A stretch of DNA of 62,392 nt from Campylobacteraceae bacterium (GTDB lineage: Bacteria > Campylobacterota > Campylobacteria > Campylobacterales > Sulfurovaceae), in the NCBI GenBank assembly GCA_027100635.1, contig JAMOOQ010000057.1:1-62392 (forward strand). The letters are read 5' to 3'. Shown here piece by piece: positions 8,760 through 18,582 of this stretch (positions are counted from its first letter, which is position 1; each line of letters begins with the position of its first letter). A model generated the notes under the pieces. The model worked only from the letters and a program-made list of their open reading frames with translations, did not search any database and was not told the origin of the DNA. A program made the translations under genes and the position numbers.

Positions 8760-10559
8760 TTACTCCATTGTTGCTAAAAGTTGACCATCAGCAACTGCAT
8801 CATTTACATTAACATTAATTGATGAAATTACACCATCTTTTTCTGCTATAATATCAATCTCCATTTTCATAGCTTCTAATATCATAATTGTATCACCTTC
8901 TTTAACTGAATCACCCTCTTTTGCTAAAATTTTCCAAACATTACCTGGAGTCTGAGAAAGTACCTCTAATGAACCAGTACTAGTACTACCTGCTAAAGTT
9001 GCTACTGCTGAAGATTCTGTTTTTGGAGCAGAAGTTGTTTCTTTTACCTCAATTGCAACATCACCCTCTGCTACTTGCACACTATATGTTTTACCATCTA
9101 CTACTACAGTATAATTTCCAGCCATTTCTTCATCTCCATTGTTATTATTTTCGTTACCTTTTCTTACCATTAAAGGACCTTCACCCTTTAAAAACGCTAT
9201 ACCTTTTTGATCACAAGAAGCTGCAATAAATATATTCTCTTCTGTTGTCTCAAGTCCTTCATCTTCTAAAACTTTTGTCCAATGAGCTATAGATTTATTT
9301 TCATCTCTGTCTGCTATATCTAAAGGATTTTCTGTTGTTGGCTCAAGATTTAATTTTTCACTAGCTAATTTTATAATCTCATAATCTGCTTCTACTGGTG
9401 TTTTACCAAAATAACCAAGAACCATTCTACCATATCCAGGAGCAATTTGTTTCCAAGGACCAAACATCACATTTGCATAAGCTTGTTGCCAATAAAATTG
9501 ACTTACAGGCGTTACTGAAGTTCCATAACCACCTCTTTCAACCACCTCTTTCATAGCTTTAATTACATCATCAAACTTATCTAAATTTCCACTATCTCTC
9601 ATCATTTGAGTATTAGCAGTTAATGCTCCACCAGGCATTGGTGAGAATGGAATTAATGGTGATACTTGAGTAGCTTCAGGAGGAATCATATAATCTCTAA
9701 GAGCGTGTTTTAACTCCTCTTCATATTTTAATACTTTATTTAGTTGTAAATCACCTAAATTATAATTAGTACCTTTTGTTGCATGGAGCATTGTAAGAAT
9801 ATCAGGCTGACTTGTTCCACCGCTTACGGGTGATGCTGCCATATCTATACCATTTGCACCAGCTTCAAGAGCTGCTAAATATCCAGCAACACTTACACCT
9901 GCTGTTTCATGAGTATGAAATCGTAAGTGAGTCTCTTCACCTAAAAGTTTTCTTGCCATAGATACTGTTTCAAATATTTTATGAGGACTTGAAGTACCAC
10001 TTGCATCTTTAAAACATAAGCTATCAAACTTCATACCACTATCTAAAATTTCTCTAATAGTTTTTTCATAAAAAGCCACATCATGAGCACCATTACAACC
10101 TGGAGGAAGATCCATCATTGTAACAACTGCTTCGTGATTAAGACCATATTTTTTAATAGTACTTGCACTATATTTAAGGTTATTAACATCATTTAATGCA
10201 TCAAAATTTCGGATGGTTGTTGTTCCATGTTTTTTAAACAATTTTGCATGAAGGTCAATCATCTCACGACTACCAGTATCTAACATCACTGTATTGATAC
10301 CACGAGATAGAGTTTGTAAGTTAGCATCTGGTCCAACAATATCTCTAAATTTATCCATCATCTCAAAAGCATTTTCTTGTAAATAAAAGAAAAGACTTTG
10401 AAATCTCGCCCCACCACCAAATTCAAAGTGAGTTATACCAGCTTCTTTTGCTGCGTGTACTGCTGGAAAAAAGTCATCCATAAGAACTCTACCACCAAAA
10501 ACAGATTGGAATCCATCTCTAAAGGTTGTATCCATTACATCAATATATATTTTTGCCAT
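8760..10559 (-). CDS. oadA: Oxaloacetate decarboxylase alpha subunit / pyruvate carboxylase subunit B
   Basis: The biotin-dependent carboxyltransferase subunit moves the carboxyl group between oxaloacetate and biotin. The N-terminal TIM barrel starts with [10 protein letters not shown] and contains [17 protein letters not shown] and the metal-site residues in FHTHETAG. A conserved carboxylase domain follows. The C-terminal biotinyl domain has the attachment motif EAMKMEI (Lys565). An Ala/Thr/Ser-rich linker separates it from the middle domain, as usual. It is encoded between oadG and oadB with 2-base gaps. In some Campylobacterota related proteins are annotated as pyruvate carboxylase subunit B, but the adjacent oadB and oadG favour the sodium pump. 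Confidence 0.93.
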   Translation of the reverse strand: MAKIYIDVMDTTFRDGFQSVFGGRVLMDDFFPAVHAAKEAGITHFEFGGGARFQSLFFYLQENAFEMMDKFRDIVGPDANLQTLSRGINTVMLDTGSREMIDLHAKLFKKHGTTTIRNFDALNDVNNLKYSASTIKKYGLNHEAVVTMMDLPPGCNGAHDVAFYEKTIREILDSGMKFDSLCFKDASGTSSPHKIFETVSMARKLLGEETHLRFHTHETAGVSVAGYLAALEAGANGIDMAASPVSGGTSQPDILTMLHATKGTNYNLGDLQLNKVLKYEEELKHALRDYMIPPEATQVSPLIPFSPMPGGALTANTQMMRDSGNLDKFDDVIKAMKEVVERGGYGTSVTPVSQFYWQQAYANVMFGPWKQIAPGYGRMVLGYFGKTPVEADYEIIKLASEKLNLEPTTENPLDIADRDENKSIAHWTKVLEDEGLETTEENIFIAASCDQKGIAFLKGEGPLMVRKGNENNNNGDEEMAGNYTVVVDGKTYSVQVAEGDVAIEVKETTSAPKTESSAVATLAGSTSTGSLEVLSQTPGNVWKILAKEGDSVKEGDTIMILEAMKMEIDIIAEKDGVISSINVNVNDAVADGQLLATME

Positions 10560-10561
10560 AT

Positions 10562-10810
10562 TTATACCTTGTTTTGTTTGTTTTTTCTAAACTCTGAAAC
10601 AGCACCTATAATTGCTGCCACTCTTTTTTGTTCTTCATCTTTAGAAGATTTTGTAACAGGAGTTACAGGTTCTTCATCTGGAAAGTACTTAGTTATAATT
10701 TTAGCCTGAAGTTTCATCACTTCTATTAATACTAATAGAAAGATAAAAACAACACCCATACCTAAAAACATAAACTTAAAACTTTCAGCTACTAAATTAA
10801 CTTCTTCCAT
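10562..10810 (-). CDS. oadG: Oxaloacetate decarboxylase gamma subunit
   Basis: The 82-residue protein has one N-terminal membrane helix (FKFMFLGMGVVFIFLLVLIEVM) and a charged C-terminal tail. This is the architecture of OadG, which anchors the alpha subunit to the beta subunit. The GMGVVF(I/L) pattern is typical of the family. It is the first gene of the oadG-oadA-oadB-pckA operon. The short interval upstream (10811-10882) must hold the operon promoter, unless transcription reads through from the helicase gene. Confidence 0.85.
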   Translation of the reverse strand: MEEVNLVAESFKFMFLGMGVVFIFLLVLIEVMKLQAKIITKYFPDEEPVTPVTKSSKDEEQKRVAAIIGAVSEFRKNKQNKV

Positions 10811-10882
10811 ATTAACAACCTTATTATTGTTTCTTAAATTTTACAAACTATTTGACCTATTTTAACTTAAATTTGCCAATTA

Positions 10883-12262
10883 TTACCATTTTTTTCTACA
10901 ATTGTTGTTTCTTGTGGCTTTTTTTCCGCTATCTAAATTATCAATCATATTTTTTACACTAGAGTAATCATAACCTATTTGAGTTGATGAATTACTAGCT
11001 TCAGTATTAATAATAATAGAAATAGCTTTTTTTACAACATCCTCTATTCCCATATCTTCTAAGTGTTCTATAATATGAGAAATTTTTGAATTAATATCAA
11101 CAGATCTAATTTTTCTTGCTATCACTTCATAGTCATTTGCATTAAGATAAGATTCACTATTAATAGTAGAAAATTCCATATCTGCACCAACCTCTTTTTG
11201 TATCCTTTTTAGCTCTCTGAACTCTTCCGTTGATACTAAAGTGATCGCTTGACCTGATTTTCCTGCTCTTCCTGTTCGTCCAATTCGGTGAACATAACTT
11301 TGAGGATCAAAAGGGATATGATAGTTAAATACATGAGATATATCTTTGATATCAAGACCACGTGCCGCAATATCAGTTGCTACCATTATTTTTATTTCAG
11401 CTCTTCTATATGCTTTAATAATTCTCTCTCTATCTATTTGTTCAATATCACCATGAAGTCCAGCAACACTAAAGCCCATAGCTAAAAGATGCTCACTTAA
11501 CCTATCAACTTCTCTTTTCATTCTACAAAATATTATACACTTCTTAGTTTCTTCTGTTTCTAAAAGCTTAACAATTGCTTCATCTCTTTGGTTCTCATCT
11601 ATAATATAATATCTTTGTTTTATGATATTATTTGTAGTAGCATTTTCATCTACAACTGATACATATTCTGGATTATATAAAATCGACTGTGATAAATCTT
11701 TAATAGCCTCTGGCATTGTTGCTGAAAATAAAAGAGTATGTCTATTTTGAGGAATATATTCAAAAATCTCTTTTATATCCTCTAAAAATCCCATATCAAG
11801 CATCTCATCCGCTTCATCTAAAACTACAATTTCTGGATTAAATACATCAATTTTGCCTTTTTTATAAAGGTCTTTTAAACGCCCTGGAGTTGCCACAATA
11901 ACCTGAACACCTTTATGGATAAGAGCTATTTGTCTCCCGTATCCAACTCCACCATAAATAGTAAGTGTTCTAATTCCTGCAAATCTTCCTAAATGATATA
12001 ACTCATCACTGATTTGAGTTGCTAACTCTCTAGTGGGTGTTAAAATCAAAACTCTATCAACCTCACCATTTGCCAATTTATTTAAAATTGGAAGCCCAAA
12101 TGCTGCTGTTTTACCTGTTCCTGTATGGGCTTGACCCACCATATCTTTACCATCTTCAATAATTGGTATTGCCATCTCTTGTATTGGACTGGGTTCTTTA
12201 AAACCAGCTATTCTTATACCTTTTGCAATATCATTATGAAAATTAAATTCATCAAATGTCAT
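10883..12262 (-). CDS. DEAD-box ATP-dependent RNA helicase
   Basis: The 459-residue protein is a complete DEAD-box core likely to unwind structured RNA in ribosome assembly, mRNA decay or cold adaptation. Motifs appear in order: Q motif FKEPSPIQEM, AHTGTGKT (45-52), PTRELATQ, DEAD (149-152), SAT (180-182), ATDIAARGLDI, HRIGRTGRAG. About 90 residues follow the core and end in a basic patch (KKATRNNNCRKKW). That tail is shorter than in DeaD/CsdA, and no clear DbpA-type RNA-binding domain is visible. It is close to RhlE/DeaD-like helicases of Campylobacterota, but the subfamily is not certain. Confidence 0.92.
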   Translation of the reverse strand: MTFDEFNFHNDIAKGIRIAGFKEPSPIQEMAIPIIEDGKDMVGQAHTGTGKTAAFGLPILNKLANGEVDRVLILTPTRELATQISDELYHLGRFAGIRTLTIYGGVGYGRQIALIHKGVQVIVATPGRLKDLYKKGKIDVFNPEIVVLDEADEMLDMGFLEDIKEIFEYIPQNRHTLLFSATMPEAIKDLSQSILYNPEYVSVVDENATTNNIIKQRYYIIDENQRDEAIVKLLETEETKKCIIFCRMKREVDRLSEHLLAMGFSVAGLHGDIEQIDRERIIKAYRRAEIKIMVATDIAARGLDIKDISHVFNYHIPFDPQSYVHRIGRTGRAGKSGQAITLVSTEEFRELKRIQKEVGADMEFSTINSESYLNANDYEVIARKIRSVDINSKISHIIEHLEDMGIEDVVKKAISIIINTEASNSSTQIGYDYSSVKNMIDNLDSGKKATRNNNCRKKW

Positions 12263-12356
12263 ATACTACCTTTTAAAGTTAAAACCTTACAAAATACATA
12301 TATTATTTTGGGGATATTAACCTCACTAGTATACCTAAAAATAACAAGAAATAATC

Positions 12357-13556
12357 TTAAGGTTTTGTAGTTATTAGAAATTTATTTAGTGGTTTTTTAT
12401 AATCATATATTAATTTAAGTTTATGAATATCTAAAATATTTTTAACTATATATAAACCTAATCCTAAGCCATGACTTTTGGTTCTAAATGGTGTATAGTA
12501 GTTTTCTAAAGGTTCATCTAGTTGTGTTCCAATATTTGTAATCTCTATAGAGTTATTAATTATAATATTAATTGACTTTGTTGAGTTATATTTTATACCA
12601 TTATCCATTAAATTTTTAATGGCTAAAGGTAAGAGTTGAAAATCTGCTTGAATCATATAATCATTTTTTATCTCTATTTTAATATGATTATGTGGATTAT
12701 CAAGCATCAACATATCAATACTTGCATCTATAATATCTGTCATCTTATAATCTTTTAGATTTGTATTAAAATTCTTAGATGTAATCATCTCTATCTTAGC
12801 AAACTCATCAATAAGCAGATTTAAGCGATTAAAAATGTTATGTAGCTTTTCTTTATATTTTAGATTTGTTGTCATCTCTGTTACAAGTTTACCTTTGGCG
12901 ATAGGGGTTTTTAATTCATGCATTATTGCCCGAAGAAGAAGCTGACGAGAGTGTTTTAGCTCTTTAATTTTTTGTACAGAGTGATGAAATTCATTTGCCA
13001 CTTGTGCTATCTCATCTTTTTTATCACTTTTACAATCAATATCAAGATTACCTTGAGAGAATGTATGAATTTTATTTTTTAAAGTAGTTAAAGGTTTGAG
13101 GCTATTTATAATCATAAAATACAGAGATAATAAAAACAATAAACCACCTATAAATATAATAAGAATTGATATTGGAAATTTTGGCTTATTCATATTTTCA
13201 AAAATAAAAATAAATTGATTAATTCTTACAAATATAAATCGTCTTTGTTGATATGATATAGTACTATATCCCATCTCACGCTCTTTTTGACTAAAAAGAT
13301 TGATTATATCAATACTACTCTTTTTATCTGTAATAAGTTTTATATTTTGAGACTGTAAAAATGATATATCCATATTCTTAGTTTTAAAAAAATATTGATA
13401 TATATACCTAACAATATCTCTCTCTTGTTTAACTATATCTGCTTTCCTATTTTTAATTTGAAGTTCAAAAGATATATAAGATAATATTAATAGAAGCAAA
13501 ATAGAAACCATAAATGTAGCTGTAATTTTGCTTTTAAGAGAGTAAAAAGATATCAT
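12357..13556 (-). CDS. Membrane sensor histidine kinase, ArsS/CprS-like
   Basis: The 399-residue protein has two membrane helices (about 11-31 and 128-150) around a ~95-residue periplasmic sensor. A HAMP segment with DEIAQVANEFHHSV follows, then the phosphoacceptor His213 in RQLLLRAIMHELKTPIAKGK, and an ATPase domain ending GLGLGLYIVKNI. The RAIMHELKTPI..GK pattern is characteristic of the Campylobacterota ArsS (HP0165)/CprS group, which sense acid or envelope stress. The N box is short and the protein stops soon after the G2 box, as in ArsS. It overlaps its cognate regulator by four bases (ATGA), so the two are translationally coupled. Confidence 0.85.
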   Translation of the reverse strand: MISFYSLKSKITATFMVSILLLLILSYISFELQIKNRKADIVKQERDIVRYIYQYFFKTKNMDISFLQSQNIKLITDKKSSIDIINLFSQKEREMGYSTISYQQRRFIFVRINQFIFIFENMNKPKFPISILIIFIGGLLFLLSLYFMIINSLKPLTTLKNKIHTFSQGNLDIDCKSDKKDEIAQVANEFHHSVQKIKELKHSRQLLLRAIMHELKTPIAKGKLVTEMTTNLKYKEKLHNIFNRLNLLIDEFAKIEMITSKNFNTNLKDYKMTDIIDASIDMLMLDNPHNHIKIEIKNDYMIQADFQLLPLAIKNLMDNGIKYNSTKSINIIINNSIEITNIGTQLDEPLENYYTPFRTKSHGLGLGLYIVKNILDIHKLKLIYDYKKPLNKFLITTKP

Positions 13557-14194
13557 ACAAGTTTATATCCAATCCCACGAATTGTTTCTATTAGCTTAGA
13601 ATCATCAAGTTTTATCCGTATTTTACTAATTATGACATCCAAACTTTTCCCTTTTATATCACTCATTGTAGTTGATGAATTTATTATCTGTTCTCTTGAT
13701 TGTGTAATTCCACGATTTTTAATAAGTAGACTTAAAACTTCAAATTCTGCTGGTGTAAGAGTTAATGCTTTTTCGTAATAATATATTGTATTGGATTTAA
13801 CAGTAAATGTACTATTCTCTTGTTTTGGTTTTATTTTAGAATATCTTCGTAAGATTGATTGTATTCTTGCATACATCTCTTGTGGATCATAAGGTTTTGG
13901 CAAATAATCATCTGCTCCAAGCTCTAACGCCTCAATTTTATCATTAATATCAGATCTTGCAGAAGATATAATAATTGGAATATCATACTTTTGAGTAAGC
14001 TCTCTACATACCTCTAATCCATCCATACCAGGCAGTGTTAAATCCAATATTAATATATCAAATTTTTTTACCCCAGCTGAAAGACCAAGATAAGCATCCT
14101 CATAGTTTGTAACCTTCATATCAAATTGAGCAAGATACTCACCTAACAATTCTGCAAATTCACTATCATCTTCAATCATTAATATTTTTACCAT
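13553..14194 (-). CDS. OmpR-family response regulator, ArsR/CprR-like
   Basis: The 213-residue protein has a complete receiver (acidic pair DD at 9-10, phosphoacceptor Asp51 in ILILDLTLPGMDG, KPYD loop) and an OmpR-type winged-helix domain (LTPAEFEVLSLL...ETIRGIGYKLV). It is first in a two-gene operon with the kinase just downstream. The pair resembles ArsRS of Helicobacter and CprRS of Campylobacter, where the regulator can be essential. Target genes cannot be read from the sequence. A short interval with a CCTAAACTTGATTCAGGG palindrome separates it from nfo. Confidence 0.87.
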   Translation of the reverse strand: MVKILMIEDDSEFAELLGEYLAQFDMKVTNYEDAYLGLSAGVKKFDILILDLTLPGMDGLEVCRELTQKYDIPIIISSARSDINDKIEALELGADDYLPKPYDPQEMYARIQSILRRYSKIKPKQENSTFTVKSNTIYYYEKALTLTPAEFEVLSLLIKNRGITQSREQIINSSTTMSDIKGKSLDVIISKIRIKLDDSKLIETIRGIGYKLV

Positions 14195-14290
14195 GCTTAT
14201 CCTTGTTTATATTATTAAGCATTATGAACAAAAAAGTTAAATAGATAGTAAATTTATGATTAAACAAAATATAAATGATAGACTTTTGTC

Positions 14291-14313
14291 ATCCTAAACT
14301 TGATTCAGGGTCT
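14291..14313. repeat. Dispersed palindrome at the nfo 3' end
   Basis: The sequence ATCCTAAACTTGATTCAGGG, followed by TCT, is a slightly degenerate copy of the CCTGAACTTGATTCAGG palindrome seen at 1254 and 52334. It overlaps the last bases of nfo and may act as its terminator. Confidence 0.6.
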
Positions 14314-15202
14314 AGTAAACTATCAATTTATATAAATTTTCTATCTCCTTTTTCCAAATACTATCATCAATAGTTTCTAAAATTAGAGGTATATCATCCA
14401 TCCTATCATCATTCATAATAAATCTAAAGGCATCCCAACCAATTTCTCCCTCGCCTAATGAATGGTGTCTATCAACGCGTGAGCCTAATTTAACTTTAGA
14501 ATCATTAATATGCATCCCCATAAGATATTCAGACCCAACGATTGTATCAAAACTATGCATTGTTTTATCATAAGCTTTTCTTATTCTTAAATCATAACCA
14601 GATGTAAAAGTATGGCAAGTATCTAAACACACTCCAACTCTACTTTTATCCTCTATTCTATCAATAATTTGTGCCAAATGTTCAAATTTATAGCCAAGAT
14701 TTGTCCCTTGACCAGCTGTATTTTCTATCACAAGTTTTACATTTAAATCTTTTGTGCTTTCAATTGCTCTATTCATAGATTCAGCTACCACAAGTAGAGA
14801 AATATCCTCTGCTTTTGCAATTTTAAGAGCATACTCTGGGTCTTTTTTGGCAATCTTTACAAGATGACTTCCTGGGTGAAAGTTTAATCTATCAAGTCCA
14901 AGTTGATGACATCTTTGAAGTTCATCAATAAAAGCATCTCTTGATTTTATTAACTTTTCCTCTTCAGGATGACCTAAATTAATTAGATAACTATCATGAG
15001 GCAAGATATGTTTTGGCAAAATTCCACTATCTTCTAAATTTTTTTTAAACAAGTCTATAGTTTTTGTATCAAGAGGTTTCGCTTCCCATCGTTTTTGATT
15101 TTTTGTAAATAGTGCAAACGCTTTTGCATTTAGTGCTTTTGCATTTAATGGAGCATTAAACACTCCTCCACTAGCACTAACATGAGCTCCAACAAATTTC
15201 AT
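14312..15202 (-). CDS. nfo: Endonuclease IV (AP endonuclease)
   Basis: The enzyme cleaves DNA 5' to abasic sites in base excision repair, using three zinc ions. The 296-residue protein starts with the family signature [13 protein letters not shown]. It carries LNFHPGSH, the [11 protein letters not shown] segment, [37 protein letters not shown] and LILETI, which together supply the metal ligands. Length is normal. An AAAAGGT site precedes the ATG. It lies 13 bases downstream of the lipoprotein gene and is probably co-transcribed with it. The stop codon falls within a dispersed palindrome. Confidence 0.96.
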   Translation of the reverse strand: MKFVGAHVSASGGVFNAPLNAKALNAKAFALFTKNQKRWEAKPLDTKTIDLFKKNLEDSGILPKHILPHDSYLINLGHPEEEKLIKSRDAFIDELQRCHQLGLDRLNFHPGSHLVKIAKKDPEYALKIAKAEDISLLVVAESMNRAIESTKDLNVKLVIENTAGQGTNLGYKFEHLAQIIDRIEDKSRVGVCLDTCHTFTSGYDLRIRKAYDKTMHSFDTIVGSEYLMGMHINDSKVKLGSRVDRHHSLGEGEIGWDAFRFIMNDDRMDDIPLILETIDDSIWKKEIENLYKLIVY

Positions 15203-15215
15203 TTTATTTTACCTT

Positions 15216-15695
15216 TTATTTTATTATTTTTCTAATTTTGATTAATATATTATTTTTTATATCGCGAAAAATTGTTTTATTTCCAACTCTTTCATATTTA
15301 ATATCATATTTATCACTTTTAATCTCTTGAATATAACCATCTTTACTTTTAATAAGATTTTTTGAGTTAAAAATATCATTAGAGGCAAATATATTTTTAA
15401 AGAGATATAATGGATAATTATTAGATAAAAATTTTGAATTAAATTGCTCATAACTCATACATTTAAAATCTCCCATACATATGGAATCGTTATATATATC
15501 TATACTTAATAAAGCTTGACCAGTAGAATATATATCTACTTTTATTTTTTGATTAGTCACATATATAAACCCCATATCTGCATATTTTAAAGTTTTAGAT
15601 TTAATTACTATTAAAGCACTATCTTGAGTTTGATATATAGGTTTACTACAGCTTATAAAGAATATAGGAATAAATATAATTAGATATTTTAACAA
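15216..15695 (-). CDS. Putative outer-membrane lipoprotein of unknown function
   Basis: The 159-residue protein begins with a lipoprotein signal peptide with lipobox FISC (Cys16). The mature part is predicted to be beta-rich and ends with a basic tail (IRKIIK). A conserved-looking segment, KYADMGFIYVTNQKIKVDIYSTGQALLSIDI, resembles lipid- or peptidoglycan-binding beta proteins but is not diagnostic. A TTG start at 15695 is used: it is preceded by AAAAGGA at ideal spacing, and no ATG lies nearby. Transcription continues into nfo, but a functional link is not evident. Confidence 0.65.
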   Translation of the reverse strand: MLKYLIIFIPIFFISCSKPIYQTQDSALIVIKSKTLKYADMGFIYVTNQKIKVDIYSTGQALLSIDIYNDSICMGDFKCMSYEQFNSKFLSNNYPLYLFKNIFASNDIFNSKNLIKSKDGYIQEIKSDKYDIKYERVGNKTIFRDIKNNILIKIRKIIK

Positions 15696-15793
15696 ATGTG
15701 TCCTTTTTAAATTAAATTTATCTAATTTTATCTAATTTAATATTTATTTAAGGTTGTAAGTGTATAATTACACTCCATAAAGTAATTTAGTGT

Positions 15794-15868
15794 GGCCCCT
15801 TCGTCTAGTGGTTAGGATCCATGGTTTTCATCCATGTTACAGGAGTTCAAGTCTCCTAGGGGTCACCA
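15794..15868 (+). tRNA. tRNA-Glu (anticodon TTC), copy 1
   Basis: The 75-nt gene includes an encoded CCA. The acceptor stem pairs GGCCCCT with AGGGGTC (one G-T pair), the anticodon stem is CATGG/CCATG around loop TTTTCAT (anticodon TTC), and the T arm has loop TTCAAGT. The discriminator base is A. Confidence 0.97.
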
Positions 15869-15897
15869 TTTTAATTTATAGGAATTCAAGATATAGT

Positions 15898-15972
15898 GGC
15901 CCCTTCGTCTAGTGGTTAGGATCCATGGTTTTCATCCATGTTACAGGAGTTCAAGTCTCCTAGGGGTCACCA
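15898..15972 (+). tRNA. tRNA-Glu (anticodon TTC), copy 2
   Basis: This gene is base-for-base identical to the preceding tRNA-Glu and lies 29 bases after it in the same orientation, so both are probably made from one transcript. Confidence 0.97.
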
Positions 15973-16140
15973 CTTATCAAATCAATCAAAATTAATACCA
16001 TTTTATATTTAAGATATTTTTACAACTAAATGAGAAAAATGATCATTAAAAGTATTTTTTTTCCAAAAGCGATAATATTTAAAGAATTATTTACATAATT
16101 TTAGTTATTATTTGAAATAAATAACTTAAGGAGAATTAAT

Positions 16141-16416
16141 ATGGCAGTAATTATTACAGATATATGTATCAATTGTGCAGCTTGTATCGACGAATGTCCT
16201 ACAGAAGCAATTGTAGACGAGGACGATAACCCAACAGGTGAAGATATTTATTATGTATATGAAGATAAATGTGTTGAGTGTGTAGAACATCATGATATTC
16301 CAGCTTGTGCTGAAGCATGTCCAACAGAGGGTTGTATCGTATGGGGTGACCCAATAGATGGTATGCCTGCTTCTGAAAATAGAGGTGAAAAGGATTCACC
16401 AGTTATTGAAGATTAA
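16141..16416 (+). CDS. 2[4Fe-4S] ferredoxin (Alvin-type, extended)
   Basis: The 91-residue electron carrier has two cluster-binding motifs. The first is CINCAACIDECP. The second is CVECVEHHDIPACAEACP, where eight residues are inserted between the second and third cysteines; this, plus a C-terminal extension, marks Allochromatium-type ferredoxins. Such proteins have very low potentials and serve as donors or acceptors for oxidoreductases of the reverse TCA cycle in Campylobacterota. A strong AAGGAG site precedes the ATG, and a hairpin follows the stop, so the gene is probably monocistronic. Confidence 0.93.
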   Translation: MAVIITDICINCAACIDECPTEAIVDEDDNPTGEDIYYVYEDKCVECVEHHDIPACAEACPTEGCIVWGDPIDGMPASENRGEKDSPVIED

Positions 16417-16423
16417 TTATTCG

Positions 16424-16449
16424 CGATATTAGGCACTTGCTTAATATCG
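16424..16449 (+). terminator. Hairpin terminator after the ferredoxin gene
   Basis: Arms CGATATTA and TAATATCG (8 bp) with a ten-base loop lie eight bases after the ferredoxin stop, followed by a T-rich stretch. It separates the ferredoxin gene from the pilus operon. Confidence 0.55.
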
Positions 16450-16492
16450 TAATCTTTTGATATAATCACACAATAATTTTAAAAGGTGATTG

Positions 16493-17512
16493 GTGATAGA
16501 GCGAATAAAACAAAAAACAACTTCTATCTTAAAAATGCAAGATAGTTTTTTCTATTTAATTGACATTGCAAAAGAAAATAGTTTTAATAAAGATACTTTA
16601 TTATTAAATTTTTCACATTTATCTCCATATAAAAACTCTAATATTTTACCATTTCAAGATGATATTTCACTATTTTTATGGTTTTATAAAGATAATGCAA
16701 CACCAATTTTTATACCAGAAGCATATCTACTATATCTTAAACTTAAAGAGATAAATCAAAATACTATTTTTATCATCAAAGATGATACTATAAATAAAAT
16801 TATCGTAATTAAAGATGATAGATTACAAAGTGCATTTTGTTCAAGTGATATGAATTCTTTACAAAAATTCTCTTTATCACAAGAGTACTCTATTGATAAT
16901 ATAATTGAAATATCAAATATTAAAGCAAAAAGTATCTTAGAAGAAAGTTTTAGAACTTATCCTATTTGGAACTATCAAAAATGGTATATATCTGATATTC
17001 CTATTAAAAAAAAGGCAATCTCTTATATAGACAAAGCTGTTATTCCATTATCAATTATTATAGCTATTTTTATTGTCTTAGAGTATTCAAAAGATTTGTA
17101 TATAAAAGATAAGTATCAAGCTTTAGAAAATGAGTATTTATCAATTAAAAAACAGAACGACTCATACAGAGAAGCCCTTAAAAGTAACAAAAAATATATA
17201 GAGTTTAACAATAATTTTTATTATGATATTCTACTATATCCAAATATTATAAGTGTTCTATCAAAGGTGTCGTCTATTATAAAAGAGGATGATAATAACA
17301 CTATTAAATATTTTAAACTCTCAGGCGCTACAGTTACATTTCAGGTTGAAACATTCAAACCAATAGATATATTAAATGCATCACTAAACAGTGATTTTTT
17401 TAATAAATTTAAAATTGTATCAACAAGAAAAGCAGGGCGAAAGAGTAAAAAAGAGCTGGTCTCTTATGAGGGTAAATTAAAACTATTAAGAGATATTGAT
17501 GAAGCAAACTAA
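16493..17512 (+). CDS. MshI/PilN-like pilus assembly protein
   Basis: The ~339-residue protein has a cytoplasmic N-terminal part (1-185), one membrane helix (AVIPLSIIIAIFIVLEY, about 188-204), a coiled-coil segment and a periplasmic C-terminal domain. This is the bitopic layout of PilN/MshI-type inner-membrane platform proteins. Sequence similarity is weak, and the assignment leans on position as first gene of a four-gene set ending in an MshL-type secretin. I take the GTG at 16493, six bases after AAAAGG; a TTG one codon earlier is too close to that site. It overlaps the next gene by 14 bases. Confidence 0.55.
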   Translation: MIERIKQKTTSILKMQDSFFYLIDIAKENSFNKDTLLLNFSHLSPYKNSNILPFQDDISLFLWFYKDNATPIFIPEAYLLYLKLKEINQNTIFIIKDDTINKIIVIKDDRLQSAFCSSDMNSLQKFSLSQEYSIDNIIEISNIKAKSILEESFRTYPIWNYQKWYISDIPIKKKAISYIDKAVIPLSIIIAIFIVLEYSKDLYIKDKYQALENEYLSIKKQNDSYREALKSNKKYIEFNNNFYYDILLYPNIISVLSKVSSIIKEDDNNTIKYFKLSGATVTFQVETFKPIDILNASLNSDFFNKFKIVSTRKAGRKSKKELVSYEGKLKLLRDIDEAN

Positions 17513-18020
17513 TATTTTATTATTACTTATATCGTTTACTCTGCTGGTTAATTTTAATAATTATATAGATTCAGATGAGACAAAAGATATAAAAAAAATA
17601 AAAGCTATCACAAAAAGAATAGAATCTGAAAAACAACTTTTAGAAGAAAAAAAGAATTTTATAGAGTTAAAAAAGAATTTATCTATATTTTTTGATTCTT
17701 CAAAGGATAATAGTATTTTATTAGGTTTATTTCAAAAAAATGTTAAACAGATGGCAAAAGAGTCAGAATTTAAAATATCAAATATATCTTGGGGGGAACC
17801 AACGGTTAATAAAAAACTTAATTTAGTTATTTTACCTCTTAAAGTTGTGGCTAAATCAACTCCTTATGCTTTTGGGCTTTTTTCTAAAAAACTATTGGAT
17901 TATAAAAAACTTATCAAGATAGATATGATAAGTTTACGAAAAAATCGTAAAGAGATAGGCTACAATATGTATCTATTTGCTTATAAAAAGTTAAATCAAG
18001 AGAGTAAAAATGAAGAGTAA
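17499..18020 (+). CDS. MshJ/PilO-like pilus assembly protein
   Basis: The ~173-residue protein has one N-terminal membrane helix (ILLLLISFTLLVNF), a lysine/glutamate-rich coiled coil (about 25-65) and a small alpha/beta periplasmic domain (FKISNISWGEPTVNKKLNLVILPLKVVAKSTPYAFGLFSKKLL). This is the usual PilO/MshJ plan, in which the protein dimerises with the PilN-like partner encoded just upstream. The ATG at 17499 is preferred to a TTG one codon before. Overlap with both neighbours shows tight translational coupling. Assignment is by topology and context. Confidence 0.55.
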   Translation: MKQTNILLLLISFTLLVNFNNYIDSDETKDIKKIKAITKRIESEKQLLEEKKNFIELKKNLSIFFDSSKDNSILLGLFQKNVKQMAKESEFKISNISWGEPTVNKKLNLVILPLKVVAKSTPYAFGLFSKKLLDYKKLIKIDMISLRKNRKEIGYNMYLFAYKKLNQESKNEE

Positions 18021-18582
18021 AATTCTCTTTTTATCTTTAGTATCTATTTATATAGTTTTTGTAGTTATAAATACTCTATTAGACCTAAATATAGACTCTA
18101 GCGATTCTAAAAGATTTAGAACGCAAGAGAATATTAAAAATATATCAGATTATCAAAAAGATATTAATATTAGTAATATCTCAATAAATGAGATTTGGGG
18201 GCTTGAAAAATTTAAATCTAAAGAGCTTAATAGTACAAAAGATTTAAATAATACCATTCAAAAAGATATAGATATTCAATTAAGAGATACAAATGGATTT
18301 TATACTATAATTATATCTCAAAAAGAGTTTGATGTTTTGGGTGTAGCACAAAAAGGTAAAGAGTCATTTGTTGTGTTATATGATACAAATATTACAAAAA
18401 AACGAGAAGCTATTAAAAAATATTATAAAAATGATATTATTTATGAAAATACAAGAATACAAAAAATAGATAAGAGTCATATATTAATAGTTGATAGTAA
18501 AACATATACAAAATTAAAAGTACCATACTTTTTTGTGGATGCCAAAGATTTTAAACCAAAGGAAGAAGATAATGATTATTAG
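18010..18582 (+). CDS. MshK/PilP-like periplasmic linker protein
   Basis: The 190-residue protein has an N-terminal membrane anchor (ILFLSLVSIYIVFVVINTLL), a low-complexity Asn/Asp/Lys-rich linker and a small beta-rich C-terminal domain. PilP/MshK-type proteins with this layout connect the inner-membrane PilNO-like pair to the secretin. It sits between those genes, overlapping MshJ-like by 11 bases and the secretin by 11 bases. No diagnostic motif is visible, so the role is inferred from gene order. Confidence 0.45.
   Translation: MKSKILFLSLVSIYIVFVVINTLLDLNIDSSDSKRFRTQENIKNISDYQKDINISNISINEIWGLEKFKSKELNSTKDLNNTIQKDIDIQLRDTNGFYTIIISQKEFDVLGVAQKGKESFVVLYDTNITKKREAIKKYYKNDIIYENTRIQKIDKSHILIVDSKTYTKLKVPYFFVDAKDFKPKEEDNDY

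Noticed and set aside
8999-9229. Open frame on the plus strand inside oadA
   Set aside because: Its low-complexity Leu/Pro-rich product is a shadow of the oadA coding sequence.
18533-18571. mshL start at 18533
   Set aside because: The internal ATG at 18572 has a good ribosome site and yields a lipoprotein signal peptide.
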